Positions 10,082-20,871 of a DNA stretch of 64,000 bases are shown here, one piece after another. This stretch comes from Rhipidocladum racemiflorum (taxonomy: Eukaryota > Streptophyta > Magnoliopsida > Poales > Poaceae). Both the position numbers and the translations under genes were made by a program. Where the stretch lies: the NCBI GenBank assembly GCA_036346355.1, contig CM070569.1:62210561-62274560 (forward strand). Reading direction: 5' to 3'. The stretch's first letter is position 1. Each line of letters opens with the position of its first letter. The notes below the pieces were generated by a model. It did not search any database and was not told where the DNA came from. It saw only the letters and a list, made by a program, of their open reading frames with translations.

Positions 10082-11168
10082 TGTGAAATCATGTGCTGAA
10101 AAATTGGTTTAGAATTGAATTTGCAAAATGTGTTGTTAATTATTTGATGTGCTTGTGATAGCATGATGATTATTTTTACTTGATGTAATGCGCTCGTGTG
10201 AGTGGTTGCATGGACTGATCTTGAGTCAAGTCGTGGACTTGTGTTCGAAAAATTGTTTTGTCGTTTATTCATGTGCAGGTGTTGCTTGAGGTCGAACGTG
10301 GTCGATGACGAGGATCGGAACTAGGTTCTGGGATGAATCGAGGTTCAGATGATCAGGGATGTCATGCGGGGCGTTCGGACTAGAGAACAGTGTACGTGAG
10401 GGAGAGTGAGTCACGCGGTAGCGGCAGGTGGGCCATACGTGTGCATGGGAGTTTTTGTTGGAATTGTATGCATATTTTTGGCCATGTGTTTTTGGGCCAA
10501 ATAAATATGCATATAAATTTTAATTAGAGATGAAAGGCTAGAAAGTTGAGTTGTATAGAGTTCGGCTGTCACCTTGCGTAAGAAGTCCTTCATGGACTCG
10601 GACACGGCGTCCGGCCTCGAGTGGTATGCAAGTCGACTCGGATGCGTGCATAGCAATATAAAAAGGAGGCTGCGCTCGATGAAAGCAATAACACGGAGGC
10701 GAGGCAGAGCGACAGGAGAAGAAAAGGAGCGAGGCTTCGGCGTGTACACGGGGAAGAAAAAAATCGCTGCTACGGGTCTCGACGTTTTGGAGCGTAGCTG
10801 TGCGTGTGGAGGTGCAAGTGTTCGACTCCAAGTGCTAATATATAGTACTCATCCGTTGCCTTCTGTACATGACAATGAGTATACTAACTTTATGATTGAA
10901 TGCATGCTAGTTCTGTGCTTAGTATTTTTATGCTTCACGTATTGATTATTTGATATAGTCTTGAACTGCTAGATTAGTGCTTAAGGATCATTGAATTTAT
11001 AAGCTCAGTCTATTTTCTTTGATAATCTTAGATTAAATATTCTAGATTGATTCTTGCCGTTTGGTTAATATCTTACTAATTTTCAGAATTACAAAAAACC
11101 TTGTTTTAGCTTCCGCACAATCATTCACCCCCCCTCTGATTGCTATATTAGTCCATATCGATCCTACA
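10082..11168 (+). repeat. 5' LTR of Sirevirus 1
   Basis: 1087 bp, TG..CA ends. Promoter-like elements lie in its middle (see the TATA entry). Compared with the 3' LTR, differences are confined to a few bases around 10335-10395 and the C-run near 11127. A 112-codon antisense frame (10411-10749) is repeated exactly in the other LTR and is not taken as a gene. Confidence 0.95.
10655..10664 (+). promoter_or_regulatory. TATA box of the Sirevirus 1 5' LTR
   Basis: aatataaaaa followed by a G-rich, purine-rich stretch is the best TATA candidate in the LTR; the identical motif occurs at 18113-18122 in the 3' LTR. It lies about 570 bp into the LTR, leaving about 500 bp for R and U5. Confidence 0.6.
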
Positions 11169-11170
11169 AG

Positions 11171-11182
11171 TGGTATCAGAGC
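11171..11182 (+). promoter_or_regulatory. Primer-binding site of Sirevirus 1
   Basis: tggtatcagagc, two bases after the 5' LTR, complementary to the 3' end of initiator Met tRNA. Confidence 0.95.
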
Positions 11183-11193
11183 GAGGTTAAGGT

Positions 11194-13269
11194 ATGGCGT
11201 CAGATAAGTATGTTAATCGTCCTCCTATGCTTAATGATTCAAATTTTTCTTATTGGAAGAGTCGCATGCAATCCTATATTGAAGCTCAAGGTAATGATGT
11301 TTAGTGCAAAGTTTCTACTGTTTTTGATGTTCCTGATATAGTTACCAATGATAACAAAGTAGACGTTGATCTGAATGCTAAAGCTAGAAACTTGATTTTT
11401 CAAGGAATTTCTGAAAAAGAATTTGATCGAGTTTCTCATCTACGTTCTGCTTATTCTGTTTGGAAGACATTATGTGACTATCATGAAGGTTCTACTAAGA
11501 TTAAGAAAGTGCGCAAAAATATTTACCAAAAAGACTTTTCTGATTTTGCTATGAGACCAGGTGAATCAATTGATGATCTTTTCTCTCGATTTGAGAAAAT
11601 CTTGTGTAATTTGCGTGGTGTTGGAGTTACTAATTCAGTTGAGGATAACGCTAGTAAAATTTTGAGATCTCTTAGTTCTGAATGGCGCATGGTTGTTACT
11701 GCAATTAATCAAACTGTTGACTTGGATACTTTGACCATGGATGATCTTTATTCTAGACTGAAAACTTATGAGATGGATTCTTTGTCACCTAGTGATAATA
11801 AATCCTCTACACATGCACTTGTTGCTAACCCCAGCACTTCGTCTGGATTACCATCTTTTGGTTCCTTGTCTCGTATTGGCTTCTTTTCGGATGAACAGTT
11901 TGAGATGCTTCCTGAAGAAGATCTTGTGCTCATCTCCTCACGTGCTTTTAAAGCACTCAACAATTTGAGGATGAGGAGGCGTGGAGGCACAACTTCGAGG
12001 TCCTTCAACTGTTTTGAGTGTGGTCTTCCCGGGCATATTAAAGCAAACTGTCACAAGTTGAAGAAGAAGGAAGAAAGGGAACCGACACAACGCAGCTCAA
12101 GACACACTACCCCTAGGCATTCCAATTTTCGAAAAGTTGCTAAAAAAGTCTTAGCCGCCATAGAGGAGTGTGATCTTAGCGATGTGGACTTTGAGAGTGA
12201 TGATGAGCCACATGACAAGAAGAAGGACAAAAAGGGAGATCCTGATGATGACTTCACCGGGATGTGTTTCATGGCTAGAAGGGATAGCGACAATGACTCT
12301 GACCTTGAAGAGGTAAGACCTTCTTATGATGACCTTGAGTATGCCATGGTTAAATTAGCTTCAGAACTTAAAAAATCTAAGAAAGCTCTTAAAGAAAAAG
12401 ATCTAGAAATTGATAGTTCCAAGTCTGAAATTGCAAGGCTTAGATCTTTAATTCCTGATGATGATTCTTGCAAATCTTGTGATATGCTACAATCTGAAGT
12501 TATTGCTTTAAGGAATGTTCATGCTTCCCTGTTGCATCAAAATGAGAAACATATTAAACATGCTAGCTGTTCCACTGATGATTTGCATGGTTTAAACTCT
12601 TGTCCTAAATGCTCAATTCTTGAATTGAAATTGAAAGATGCAAATGCTAGAGTTTCTCAGATGACTAATGATATGCTCACTCATGAGGTTCTTTCATGCT
12701 CTACTTGTCGCAAACAGAAAGAGAAAGTTGATATTCCTTGCAATAATTGTCTTGTGCTCTCTCGAAAAGTTGATTACTTGGAAAAGTCTTTAGAGCGTTT
12801 TACTAAAGGAAAGAAAAACCTAAATATGATTTTGGATCAATCAAAAGTCAGCACTCATCACAAAGGTTTAGGTTTTGATCCTTATGCTCATCACAAATCA
12901 CATGCTCCTACTATTGTTAAAACTCTTGAAAGTGGAAAGTTTGAAATTGTCAAACAGCCTGAGAAAACTGTTTTTAAATCTGCTGGAACTTTATCTTCTA
13001 CTATGATGAGTGCAAATGTTGCTTCTACTTCTAAAGCTAAACATCATATTAAATACAATTGCACTCACTGTGGTAAAGATGGCCATTTAGTTCAGTTCTG
13101 CTTTAGACTAGCTAAACAGCAAAGGAGAGAAAGGTTCAATGCTAAGTCTAATGTCAGAAAGGCACACTCTGCTTCTCATTATGATAAAAATCCTCGTGTT
13201 ATGTCTCTGGTTTTAGGTGTGTCGTATGTCTCAATCTTTGGATTCCTAAAACTCTTTTATCTAACTTGA
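11194..13269 (+). pseudogene. gag: Sirevirus 1 gag, interrupted by an early stop
   Basis: The frame starts at the ATG at 11194 (MASDKYVNRPPM) and is open to 13269 except for a TAG at 11302-11304, where Sirevirus gags normally carry tryptophan (context GNDV-stop-CKVS). It encodes the structural capsid/nucleocapsid protein. Visible parts are a Copia-type capsid region (about residues 40-200), a first zinc knuckle CFECGLPGHIKANC, a long acidic/lysine-rich coiled-coil region, and a second knuckle CTHCGKDGHLVQFC near the end. Two knuckles and a length of about 690 codons are Sirevirus traits. Near 13237 the frame appears to slip: the conserved WIPK motif reads in another frame just before the stop. 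Pol follows in a different frame. Confidence 0.9.
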
Positions 13270-13300
13270 TGTTGAGTCATCGACATTCCCTTTTGTGTAG

Positions 13301-16300
13301 GTTGTGCGAGAGAGGAAGGAGAACATATGGTTCATAGATTCTGGATGTTCACGTCATATGACTGGAGATTCAAAATGGTTCTCCTCCCTCACACAAAGTT
13401 CAGGTGATGAGGTTATCACTTTTGGCGACGATTCAAAGGGACGGATTCTTGGAAAAGGAATTGTGCGAGTCAATGAAAACTTCGTTCTCAAGGATGTAGC
13501 TTTGGTAAGTAAGCTCAAGTATAATTTGCTCTCAGTCTCTCAGTTGCTTGATGAAGATCTTGAGGTGAGATTTAAGAAAAATTCTTGTCGTATATTAGAT
13601 GTTTCCGAAAATCTAGTATGCAACATCACTCGCATTGGTCGCTTGTTTAAAGGTGATTTTTCATATCCAACATCTGAAACTACATGTCTTGTCTCCCAAG
13701 TTTCTAAAGATTTAACTTTTTGGCATCGTAGACTTGGTCATATTGGTTTCGATCATCTTTCACGCATAAGTAAATCAAACTTGCTTAGAGGTTTGCCTGA
13801 ATTAAAGATTGATAAAACAAGTAATTTGGTTTGCTCCTCCTGTCAACATGGAAAAATGACTGCATCTCCACATTTTCCTATTTCTGCTGTTATAACTAAT
13901 GCTCCAGGTCAGCTTCTACATATGGACACTGTTGGACCTGCTAGAGTGAAATCTGCAGGAGGTAAGTGGTATGTTCTTGTTATTGTGGATGATTACTCTA
14001 GGTACTCTTGGGTATATTTCTTGTCTACCAAAGATGAAGTTTTTGAATGTTTTCAAGAGCTTGCATTAAGGTTGTTTAGGGAATTGCCTGAAGCACTTAA
14101 AGTAATTAGGAGTGATAATGGAGGAGAATTCAAGAACACTCTTTTTGCTTCCTTTTGTTCCAAACATGGTATTGAGCATCAATTTTCTTCTGCTCGTGTT
14201 CCTCAACAAAATGGTGTAGTTGAGAGGAAAAATCGTACATTAGTTGAGATGGCTAGGACTATGCTTGATGAATTTTCAACTCCTAGGAAGTATTGGGCTG
14301 AAGCTATATCTACTGCTTGCTATGTTTCAAATAGAGTATTTTTTAGAGCAAAGCTACATAGAACTTCCTATGAACTTCGTTTTGGTCGTACCCCTAGCAT
14401 CTCTCATATGCGTGTTTTTGGTTGCAAATGCTTTATTCTCAAACATGGAAATCTTGATAAATTTGAATCTAGATGCTCAGATGGACTTTTTCTTGGTTAT
14501 GCTCTTCATACTCGTGGTTACCGTGTGCTGAATTTAGAGACTAACAAAATCATTGAGACTTGTGAAGTCACTTTTGATGAGGCTAGTCCCAGTACTAGAC
14601 CCGACTCTTCAGGGACACAGGTGACTTGCGGTTCTAAAAGTATCTTTTTGGAAGAAAGTGATGATGAAGATGAAGATGACAGTGGCAATCAAGTTGACAA
14701 CCCAGCCCAGTCAGACCAGCCACAGGAAGAAACTCAAGCAACTATAGAATCCTCACATGGTACTGTACATGAGACAACTCCAGAAGTTTCTGCACCAATG
14801 CACATACAACGTAGACATCCTCCTGGACAGATGATTGGTGAGTTAAACGTGCGTGTACTTCGAAACAGGTACAATACTAATGCCTCATATGCTCATACTG
14901 CTTTTGTTGCATCGTTTGAACCCCAAGATGTAAGTCACGCTTTATCTGATGAGTCTTGGATTAATGCCATGCATGAGGAACTTGAGAATTTTGAGCGCAA
15001 TCAGGTTTGGGTCTTAGTTCCACCTCCTGTAGGTCATAATATTATTGGAACTAAATGGGTATTTAAGAATAAACAAAATGAAGATGGGGTTGTTGTAAGA
15101 AATAAAGCTAGGTTGGTTGCTCAAGGTTTTACTCAAATTGAAGGACTTGATTTTGATGAAACTTTTGCACCTGTTGCAAGACTTGAAGCCATTAGAATTT
15201 TGTTGGCCTTTGCTGCATCTAAGGGTTTTAGATTGTATCAAATGGATGTTAAAAGCGCTTTTCTTAATGGCTTCATCAATGAGGAGGTTTTTGTTAAACA
15301 ACCACCTGGTTTTGAGAATCCCAAGTTTCCAGATCATGTTTTCAAACTGTCAAAAGCTTTATATGGTTTAAAACAAGCACCTCGGGCTTGGTATGAGCGT
15401 CTTAAATCATACCTGTTGAAAAATGATTTTGTAATGGGCAAAATTGATAAAACCTTGTTTACACTCAAACATGGCAAAGATCTTTTACTTGTTCAGATTT
15501 ATGTGGATGATATCATCTTTGGAGGTACTTCTCATGCTCTTGTTGCCAAGTTTTCAGACACTATGAGCAGGGAATTTGAGATGAGTATGATGGGTGAGCT
15601 CACATACTTTTTGGGCTTACAAGTCAAGCAAACAAAGCAAGGTATCTTTATTCATCAAACGAAGTACACAAAAGATCTTCTTCGACGTTTTGAGATGGAT
15701 ACATGCAAACCAATTTCCACACCAATTGGTACAACAACTGTTTTGGATCCGGATGAAGAAGGAGAAACGGTTGATCAAAAGGAGTATCGAAGGATGATTG
15801 GATCGCTTCTTTATCTCACTGCTTCAAGGCCAGATATACACTTTGCGGTGTGCTTGTGTGCTCGTTTTCAAGCTTCCCCACGTGCTTCTCATCGACAAGC
15901 GGTAAAACGAATTCTTCGCTATTTACAATCCACTTTAGAGTTTGGCTTATGGTACTCTTCATCATCTTGTTTATCACTTAGAGCCTACTCTGATGCTGAT
16001 TTTGCGGGTTGTAGAATTAATAGGAAAAGTACCTCTGGAACATGTCACTTTATTGGTACATCTTTAGTTGCTTGGTCCTCTAGAAAACAAGTTTCTGTTG
16101 CTCTCTCAAGCTATGAATCTGAATTTGTTGTCTTCTTTGCATGTTGTGCACAAGTGCTTTGGATGATTTCAACTTTAAAGGATTTTGGATTATATTTAGA
16201 TAGTGTTCCACTTTTCTGTGACAAACTAGTGCTATCAATATTGCTAAAAATCCAGTGCAACATTCTCGAACAAAACATATTGATATTCGCTATCATTTTC

Positions 16301-16452
16301 TTCGAGATCATGTGGAAAAGGGAGATGTTGTTTTGCATTTTGTTGATTCTGAGTTGCAACTTGCTGATATTTTCACAAAACCACTTGATGCTTCTCGATT
16401 TGCTTTTCTAAGAGGAGAATTGGGAGTTGTGCATCCCATGAGCCTGTTTTGA
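13301..16452 (+). pseudogene. pol: Sirevirus 1 pol (PR-IN-RT-RH) with a late frameshift
   Basis: The frame is open from just after a TAG at 13298. The aspartic protease motif is WFIDSGCSRHMTG. Integrase follows, with its H-x3-H..C-x2-C finger (HRRLGH; CSSCQHGK) and core D, D, E residues (MDTVGP; RSDNGGE; NGVVERKNR). The reverse transcriptase has YGLKQAPRAWY and the catalytic YVDDIIFG. RNase H has SDADFAG, STSGTC and LSSYESE. Near 16221-16225 one base is missing: the expected C-D-N box becomes CDKLVL, the main frame runs on to 16411 as nonsense, and the true C-terminus (QHSRTKHIDI..LADIFTKPLD) continues in another frame to 16452. Polyprotein processing would otherwise yield the enzymes for reverse transcription and integration. 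Confidence 0.93.
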
Positions 16453-17540
16453 GGGGGAGTTTCCTTGCCAAGTCCTTTAGTTGATGAGCTTATTTTATCA
16501 TATTTCTTTATATATTATGTAATTGAGCTGATATACGACAATCTAAATTGCTTTACTTGAACTAAAAGTGACATTGCGGAATTCCTTGGTTAGATTGTCT
16601 ATAGCTAAATACTCTGTGATATCTTACTCTTCTAGGCTTGATATTGAATCTTCTTGACAAATTTGGGCTATGGAGCAAGTGTGTTTTCAACTTTACTCTT
16701 TCAAAAGGCTTTTTAATCTCTGTGCATGTTTACAATCAAAGAAAAAGAAAAAGCAAAGGGAATCAATAAAAAGGGGTTGTTAAAAGCAAAGGTCTCAAGT
16801 TGTGCGCTTCAGACTTGCTTTCCTCTAAAAAGATAAGATGTATGCTTCAAGCATGCCATTCCCTAAAAAGACAAGATGTATGCTTCAAGCATGCCACTCC
16901 GATAAAATAAAAGAAGTATGCTTCAAGCATGCCACATGCAGTTAATCGTTTTTTAAAAGATTAAATTGGTCTACTAGATTGGAGTTGAAACTACTTGCTC
17001 GCCATGAGTTGTTAGTTGCTTCAGTTTTGAGCCTTGCTTTTCTGCTGAGGTTTTACTTAGTACTTGGCTATAGTAGACTGAACTAGGGTTGAGATGCATG
17101 TCATTCCCTAACTTGTTAAAATCACATCAAGTTCATGTATTTTGCGTATTATGTGATATATAAGGTTATATGATCGAATGAGCTCATCTTTTCCTATCTT
17201 GGCACTCATTTGTTTCTCTTTTGTGAAATCATTGCTAAAGGAAAAATTTTGAACATGTTGTTCACTCCTTTGTATTCTTGATAAATCCATTGTCAAAGGG
17301 GGAGAATTTTGGACACATTGCACATTCACTCACATTATTCTTCTTAGGGGGAGATTTGTCTTATTTCACCTAGGGGGAGTTTGTCACTTTACATATTGTC
17401 AAAGGGGGAGATTTTGTGTTTTTCACTTTGGCTTTTGATTTTAAACTCTTTGATTTCAAAAACTTTCCTTGTGAAGTGAATGTGAATTGCAAATGTTCAA
17501 TTTTAAGTGGTGTTGCCAATGTTTTCATCAAGGGGGAGAT
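16453..17540 (+). other. Post-pol region of Sirevirus 1 with repeated polypurine tracts
   Basis: No sense-strand ORF is present where some Sireviruses carry an env-like gene. At least six polypurine motifs of the form (a)ggggga(g) occur (16451, 17297, 17346, 17371, 17402, 17531); the last, aagggggaga, abuts the 3' LTR and is the functional plus-strand primer site. Three copies of atgcttcaagcatgcc, each with a short palindrome, lie at 16841-16935. Confidence 0.8.
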
Positions 17541-18630
17541 TGTGAAATCATGTGCTGAAAAATTGGTTTAGAATTGAATTTGCAAAATGTGTTGTTAATT
17601 ATTTGATGTGCTTGTGATAGCATGATGATTATTTTTACTTGATGTAATGCGCTCGTGTGAGTGGTTGCATGGACTGATCTTGAGTCAAGTCGTGGACTTG
17701 TGTTCGAAAAATTGTTTTGTCGTTTATTCATGTGCAGGTGTTGCTTGAGGTCGAACGTGGTCGATGACGAGGATCGGAACTAGGTTCGGGATGAATCGAG
17801 GTTCAGATGATCGAGGATGTCATGCGGGGCGTTCGGACTAGAGAACAAAGGTAATGAGGGAGAGTGAGTCACGCGGTAGCGGCAGGTGGGCCATACGTGT
17901 GCATGGGAGTTTTTGTTGGAATTGTATGCATATTTTTGGCCATGTGTTTTTGGGCCAAATAAATATGCATATAAATTTTAATTAGAGATGAAAGGCTAGA
18001 AAGTTGAGTTGTATAGAGTTCGGCTGTCACCTTGCGTAAGAAGTCCTTCATGGACTCGGACACGGCGTCCGGCCTCGAGTGGTATGCAAGTCGACTCGGA
18101 TGCGTGCATAGCAATATAAAAAGGAGGCTGCGCTCGATGAAAGCAATAACACGGAGGCGAGGCAGAGCGACAGGAGAAGAAAAGGAGCGAGGCTTCGGCG
18201 TGTACACGGGGAAGAAAAAAATCGCTGCTACGGGTCTCGACGTTTTGGAGCGTAGCTGTGCGTGTGGAGGTGCAAGTGTTCGACTCCAAGTGCTAATATA
18301 TAGTACTCATCCGTTGCCTTCTGTACATGACAATGAGTATACTAACTTTATGATTGAATGCATGCTAGTTCTGTGCTTAGTATTTTTATGCTTCACGTAT
18401 TGATTATTTGATATAGTCTTGAACTGCTAGATTAGTGCTTAAGGATCATTGAATTTATAAGCTCAGTCTATTTTCTTTGATAATCTTAGATTAAATATTC
18501 TAGATTGATTCTTGCCGTTTGGTTAATATCTTACTAATTTTCAGAATTACAAAAAACCTTGTTTTAGCTTCCGCACAATCATTCACCCCCCCCCCCTCTG
18601 ATTGCTATATTAGTCCATATCGATCCTACA
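17541..18630 (+). repeat. 3' LTR of Sirevirus 1
   Basis: 1090 bp, nearly identical to the 5' LTR. It differs by a few bases near 17790-17855 and by three more C residues in the run near 18586-18597. Followed by the gtcta duplication. Confidence 0.95.
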
Positions 18631-18785
18631 GTCTAAGTGGTGGGTTTTCTAGTCTTGTTTTTCTCTTTTGTTCTTGGAAGCTGTTTTGGACTTCCATTGT
18701 CGCTTTAAGTTGTACTGGACTTTATTGCTTACTTTTCTTCTTAATTGATTAGGCAGAGCTCCTGCCATCAGTTTCGAAAAAAAAA
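18631..18785 (+). pseudogene. L1-type LINE 3' end, right half with poly(A)
   Basis: Continuation of the LINE from 10081 after Sirevirus 1. It has the usual 3' untranslated signature aggcagagctcctgcc followed by a run of A (18777-18785). The 5' end is truncated, and a matching LINE target duplication was not identified. Confidence 0.7.
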
Positions 18786-19585
18786 TGTTGAACTAAAGGG
18801 AAACAAGGCTGCTTAGAAAATATAACGAGTGAATAGTAGCATTTTCTCGAAAGTTTATGTACCTGAATACAAATTCAAGTGACGCCTCAGTTTAAGTGAT
18901 TTGTGACTGTTAGTGACAAGTTACCACCTTCAGAGGTAGAACACAGAATCATTTCATTACGTTATAGTAGGGTCGAGATGAGCAACCTGCAGAAAGTGTC
19001 ACAAATGTGTCAGCTCATGAACTCCATTCTCTCCCCCTTTCTGTGAAAGATTTGAAGGAAAACTCCATGGTAATGATAATTTTGATCGTTTCGATAGATA
19101 TGCAAGATTTAGGTCACCTTAGCTAATAGCGATCCTTCAGTTTTCATTTTTGCACATTTCAGGTGCTTTTTCTTCAGTTTTCAATTCTTGGCCAAAGGTA
19201 TTCGAAAATGCCAGCTCACTGAGTGAAAAGCTTTTCTGTCAAAAGCAAAATCAGTGGAGGTCACGATTTCTGTAGCCCAAAGAAAAGTTGCAAGCAAGAA
19301 AAAACAGTTACTCAAGCCTCTGACTGCACGTCCCATCCGTAAACACTATAACATACTTGGGAAACCTTTCGGAAAAAAAATGTAAGAAAACAATGTGAAA
19401 TGAAAAAAGATGTAAGAAAACAATGATAAAGATGAAAAAAAAAAATATGGCCAGTACTAGCCAAAAGCAAAGGCACCAATGTGCAATAACCAAATGCAGC
19501 AAGGATGTTCAACTTCACATAGTATTTATCAAATATTACCTGGAACTGGCAGGCCTGCTCAAACATCTTTATGGTTTATGATGAG
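18786..19585. other. No gene seen
   Basis: A/T-rich sequence with imperfect short duplications around 19375-19440 (atgtaagaaaacaatg occurs twice). No open frame with a recognisable domain. Confidence 0.4.
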
Positions 19586-19817
19586 TGTTAGGATTAGTAC
19601 GGCATACAAAAATAATAGGGAGATAAGATTTAATGTGGAAAAACTCTTGCAGGAAAAAACCATAGGAAACAAACCACTATAATGCTTCAAAGATTACATG
19701 TACAGATGATTGGCTTATATAGCTAAAGAGTCCTAGTTGTAATAGACTTGGACTAACAACATATTTGGATAAAATTAAAAGATATGGTAAGTTAAGATAT
19801 TCGAGTTATCTCCAACA
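19586..19817 (-). repeat. Short LTR, minus orientation, probably Copia-type
   Basis: Read on the minus strand the segment begins TGTTGGAGATAACTCG and ends CTAATCCTAACA, with a TATATAAGCC box in between. A purine-rich tract (GAGTTAAGGGAAGG) lies directly upstream, as expected for a polypurine tract. It therefore looks like the 3' LTR of a minus-strand element whose interior began at 19818. The partner LTR was not found. The Gypsy element at 20058 lies in that presumed interior. Confidence 0.5.
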
Positions 19818-20057
19818 AACCTTCCCTTAACTCAAAATCTATAATGATATTTTCTCCGGAAAACCCCGAAGGATAATTGAGCACTAAAGTGCAAAGGACA
19901 GTGCGAATATGAAAAACTGAAGCAGTCAATCTAAACACTTTTTGCGAAACAAGATTTGATCAGCAAACCACTAGTAGGTCGAGGGAACGACTGGAACAGT
20001 CAAACCAACGTAGCTATAACAAAGCAGATAAAGAATCTGGGTCTTCAACTCTTAACC

Positions 20058-20570
20058 TGTCATGTGGGGCCGACATTACCGGCGCCGACACCGCGCCCAG
20101 GAGCAGGAAACGCCGGCGCCAAGTAGCTAAGCATGAGTTTAGGAGATTAGGCATGCAATCGGCATGCAAGGCAAGAATAAAGGAGATTAGGCATGCAATC
20201 AGCATGCAAGGCAAGCTAGAATAAAAGAGATTAGGCATGCAATCAGCATGCAAGGCAAGCTAGAATAAAGGAGATTAGGCATGCAATCAGCATGCAAGGC
20301 AAGCTAGAATCAAGGAGTTGTTTCCTGTTTTAGTAAGCTAGAATCAAGGAGTTGTTTCCTGTTTTAGTTGGCTACATGCCTATATAAGGGATGTAATCAG
20401 CACTCTTGAGAATTAAGAAAGAATTATCACCCTCCAACCTCCTCCTTCACCTCTCAATCTCATCTCCTTCACCATCGGGCAGTCGGGCAAAATCCCCGAC
20501 GCCTCTACCAGCCGCGACTACGAGCTACGTAGTCGAGGCCCCGCTGTCTTGGGCACCGACGCCCTTGACA
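20058..20570 (+). repeat. 5' LTR of the Gypsy element, with internal tandem repeats
   Basis: Contains four copies of an approximately 44-bp unit (core gagattaggcatgcaatcag) at about 20140-20307, then two copies of a 33-bp unit (core aaggagttgtttcctgtttt). A TATA box (tatataa, 20381-20387) follows. Confidence 0.92.
20381..20387 (+). promoter_or_regulatory. TATA box in the Gypsy LTR
   Basis: cctatataaggg is a strong TATA match; the same motif recurs at 24484-24491 in the 3' LTR. Confidence 0.7.
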
Positions 20571-20665
20571 ACCTGGTATCACGTTCCAGTCGATCCTCGT
20601 CCACTGCGCCACCGCCACCCACCACCACCGCATCATCTTCACCAACGCCGTCCGTCTCCTCGCCC

Positions 20666-20871
20666 ATGGCGGACTCGACGACAATGAGCCTCGCGGTCCT
20701 CATCACCAAGTTGACCGCGACCGTCGAGACCCTGCAGGCCAAATTCGAGAGGATGGAGCAGAGCCAAGTCGACTCCTACTCGTCAGGCCCCCGGGGGACA
20801 CACAGCGGCGAGCACCACAACGACCGGCCGCCGCGTTTCCAGAAGATGGATTTCCCTAGGACGAGGCGGAC
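20666..20871 (+). pseudogene. Residual gag N-terminus fused to the protease linker
   Basis: Starts at the ATG at 20666 (MADSTTMSLAVLITKL) with a coiled-coil-like heptad stretch to about residue 35, then reaches FQKMDFPR, which in Gypsy gags is the entry to the capsid domain. Immediately after, the sequence switches frame to an acidic linker (EADTGTEEPADDEPHISVHAITG) that normally sits between nucleocapsid and protease. The capsid and zinc knuckle, roughly a kilobase, are missing. This internal deletion explains the short total length. Confidence 0.75.

Larger units (their letters stand above)
10082..18630 (+). mobile_element. Sirevirus-type Copia retrotransposon 1, full length
   Basis: An 8.5-kb element with LTRs at 10082-11168 and 17541-18630 (TGTGAAATC..CCTACA) and a perfect target duplication gtcta (10077-10081, 18631-18635). 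The order is LTR, Met-tRNA primer site, long gag with two zinc knuckles, pol in the order protease-integrase-reverse transcriptase-RNase H (Copia order), about 1.1 kb of non-coding sequence with several polypurine tracts, LTR. The long gag, the gap after pol and the repeated aagggggag motifs are typical of Sireviruses. The LTRs differ by only a few substitutions and a C-run length, so the insertion is young; nevertheless gag has an early stop and RNase H a frameshift, so it cannot move unaided. It sits inside a LINE. Confidence 0.95.

Noticed and set aside
10411..10945. Open frames of 97-123 codons repeated at 17869-18403
   Set aside because: They lie inside the two LTRs of Sirevirus 1 and are duplicated only because the LTRs are.
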